The position numbers were made by a program, and so were the translations under genes. From Janthinobacterium sp. PAMC25594 (GTDB lineage: Bacteria; Pseudomonadota; Gammaproteobacteria; Burkholderiales; Burkholderiaceae_D), in assembly GCF_019443505.1 (NCBI RefSeq), contig NZ_CP080377.1, forward strand, positions 434,001-498,000: a DNA stretch of 64,000 nt. The letters are read 5' to 3'. Each line of letters opens with the position of its first letter. Within the stretch, counting starts at the first letter, position 1. This document shows, one piece after another, positions 63,027 to 64,000 of this stretch. Below the pieces are notes generated by a model that ran no database searches, had not been told where the DNA came from, and was given only the letters and a program-made list of their open reading frames with translations.

Positions 63027-63884
63027 TTATTCCTTGCTATGTTTAGGGTCAAAGGCCTGGCGCAAGCCATCGCCGATAAAGTTGGCGGCCAGGGCGGTAA
63101 CAACGATCAGCACGCCAGAGGGGAGCCAGATCCACGGGTATTGCTTGAGAACGGAAGCCTCCCGCGCAATACTGATCAGGCTGCCCCAGCTGGCGTCCGG
63201 CAATTGCACGCCCAGACCGAGAAAACTCAGTCCCGCTTCGGCCATGATGGCCGAGACGAAACCAAGGGAAGCGAACACCGCCAGCACATCGATCGTGTTG
63301 GGCAGGCAGTGCTTGAAAATCAGGTAGGTGTGGCCGGCGCCCAAGGTGCGCGCGGCGGCGACGAATTCCATTTCGCGGATGCTCATGATGCGGGCCCGCA
63401 CCAGGCGGCAGGCCAGCGGCCAGGACAGCAAGCCGATGACGATCACCGTCTTGCCCGTGCCTGAACCGAGCACGGCGGCCAGGGTCATCAGCACGATGAC
63501 GGGCGGGAAGGTCATCACCATGTCGACGAAGCGCATGGTGAGATTGTCGATCCAGCCGCCGAAGTAGCCGGCGATGGCGCCCAGGAAGGTGCCGATGACG
63601 AGGGCCAGAGCGACGCTGGACACCCCCACGGCCAGCGAGATGCGCCCGGCCGCCAGGGTGCGGGCCAGCATGTCGCGGCCCGTCTGGTCCGTGCCCAGCC
63701 AGTGCTGGCGCGACGGCGCCTGCAGCGCGGCGCCCAGGTCGATGGCGTTCGGGTCATAGGAAAACAGCAGGCCGGAGGCGGCGCACAGCACGGCGATCAG
63801 CACGAACAGGCACAGGCCGGCGAAGGCTATCTTGCTGGAGCGAAATTGCTTCCAGCGCGAGGGCGGGAGGGGAGCTTGCGTCAT
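63027..63884 (-). CDS. ABC oligopeptide-type permease (DppC-like), probable sialic-acid importer
   Basis: 285 residues, ATG 63884 behind AGAGGA. Six helices; N-terminal OppC domain (SSKIAFAGLCLFVLIAVLCA), HWLGTDQTGRDMLARTLAAG, the EAA loop EFVAAARTLGAGHTYLIFKH, and LSFLGLGVQLPDASWGSLIS. Partner of a DppB-like permease and binding protein that should lie upstream, beyond the window edge. Confidence 0.87.
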   Translation of the reverse strand: MTQAPLPPSRWKQFRSSKIAFAGLCLFVLIAVLCAASGLLFSYDPNAIDLGAALQAPSRQHWLGTDQTGRDMLARTLAAGRISLAVGVSSVALALVIGTFLGAIAGYFGGWIDNLTMRFVDMVMTFPPVIVLMTLAAVLGSGTGKTVIVIGLLSWPLACRLVRARIMSIREMEFVAAARTLGAGHTYLIFKHCLPNTIDVLAVFASLGFVSAIMAEAGLSFLGLGVQLPDASWGSLISIAREASVLKQYPWIWLPSGVLIVVTALAANFIGDGLRQAFDPKHSKE

Positions 63885-64000
63885 AAATATCCTCTTGGTT
63901 GTATCTTGTTTTTTATAACTTTCCTGGCGCGGCGGGACGCACGGGTCCCGGCCCCGCCTGTCGCCAGGGGGCATTGCCGGTTAAATGTGCTGTGTGGCTA
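63885..64000. other. Edge region upstream of the dppC-like gene
   Basis: 116 bases with an imperfect GC hairpin (GGGAC-ccgtgc-GTCCC core on the minus strand, near 63940-63955). The upstream gene's end could lie here, but two frames are compatible and I cannot choose. Confidence 0.35.

Overview
The window is about 64 kb of high-GC (roughly two-thirds G+C by eye) bacterial chromosome. Gene content, tight operons with ATGA overlaps and family-level resemblance suggest a betaproteobacterium of the Oxalobacteraceae (Janthinobacterium/Massilia type). This placement is inference: no rRNA or other decisive marker is present. I saw no tRNA, rRNA, CRISPR array or prophage.

Layout. (1) 1-5.5 kb is an accessory patch: a MarR/SRPBCC pair, a palindromic repeat, an IS481-type insertion whose transposase frame runs into an AT-richer unknown gene, a remnant of a second alpha/beta hydrolase operon, an orphan gene between copies of a 54-bp repeat, and a secreted-protein gene broken by an in-frame amber codon. 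(2) 5.5-8.6 kb: an esterase-like hydrolase and a flavin monooxygenase with a divergent LysR regulator. (3) 8.7-20.3 kb: a large signalling island with a GAF/PAS hybrid kinase facing a four-gene operon (CHASE3 hybrid kinase, CheR, REC-kinase, and a second hybrid kinase paralogous to the first). (4) 20.6-22.5 kb: Hsp20 and an MFS carrier. (5) 22.7-29.5 kb: a compact operon cyoABCD, SURF1, and a RegB/RegA-type redox two-component pair, all later genes overlapping. (6) 29.5-31.7 kb: small unknown genes and a GNAT. (7) 32.3-40.3 kb: a two-partner secretion locus whose 2063-residue exoprotein carries GLUG motifs and about ten YDG-type repeats. (8) 40.3-46.3 kb: a selenium cluster (mnmH, selD) running into a PhnD/C/E/E-type ABC importer that probably carries a selenium oxyanion, plus a 121-residue unknown. 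(9) 46.4-52.9 kb: a TetX-like flavoprotein with divergent TetR and a clear operator, lrgAB with divergent LysR, glutaminyl cyclase, and a secreted-protein/lipoprotein pair. (10) 53.0-64.0 kb: a sialic-acid utilisation locus on the minus strand: permease dppC-like, nanA-like, two peptide-type ABC ATPases, nanE, nanK, then a second unit of porin, nanM, nagA, lipoprotein and secreted sialidase.

How it works together. In the sialic-acid region the sialidase would release Neu5Ac outside the cell, the porin admits it, NanM epimerises it, a peptide/SatABCD-type ABC importer takes it in, and the NanA-like lyase, NanK, NanE and NagA convert it to GlcN-6-P. A perfect inverted repeat sits in the spacer of the predicted porin promoter. 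In the cyo region a quinol oxidase is cotranscribed with its own candidate quinone/redox sensor, while heme O synthase is absent. The most novel-looking items are the selenium transporter operon with its unknown last gene, the cyo-SURF1-RegBA fusion operon, the mosaic YDG repeats, and the IS481-fused unknown protein.
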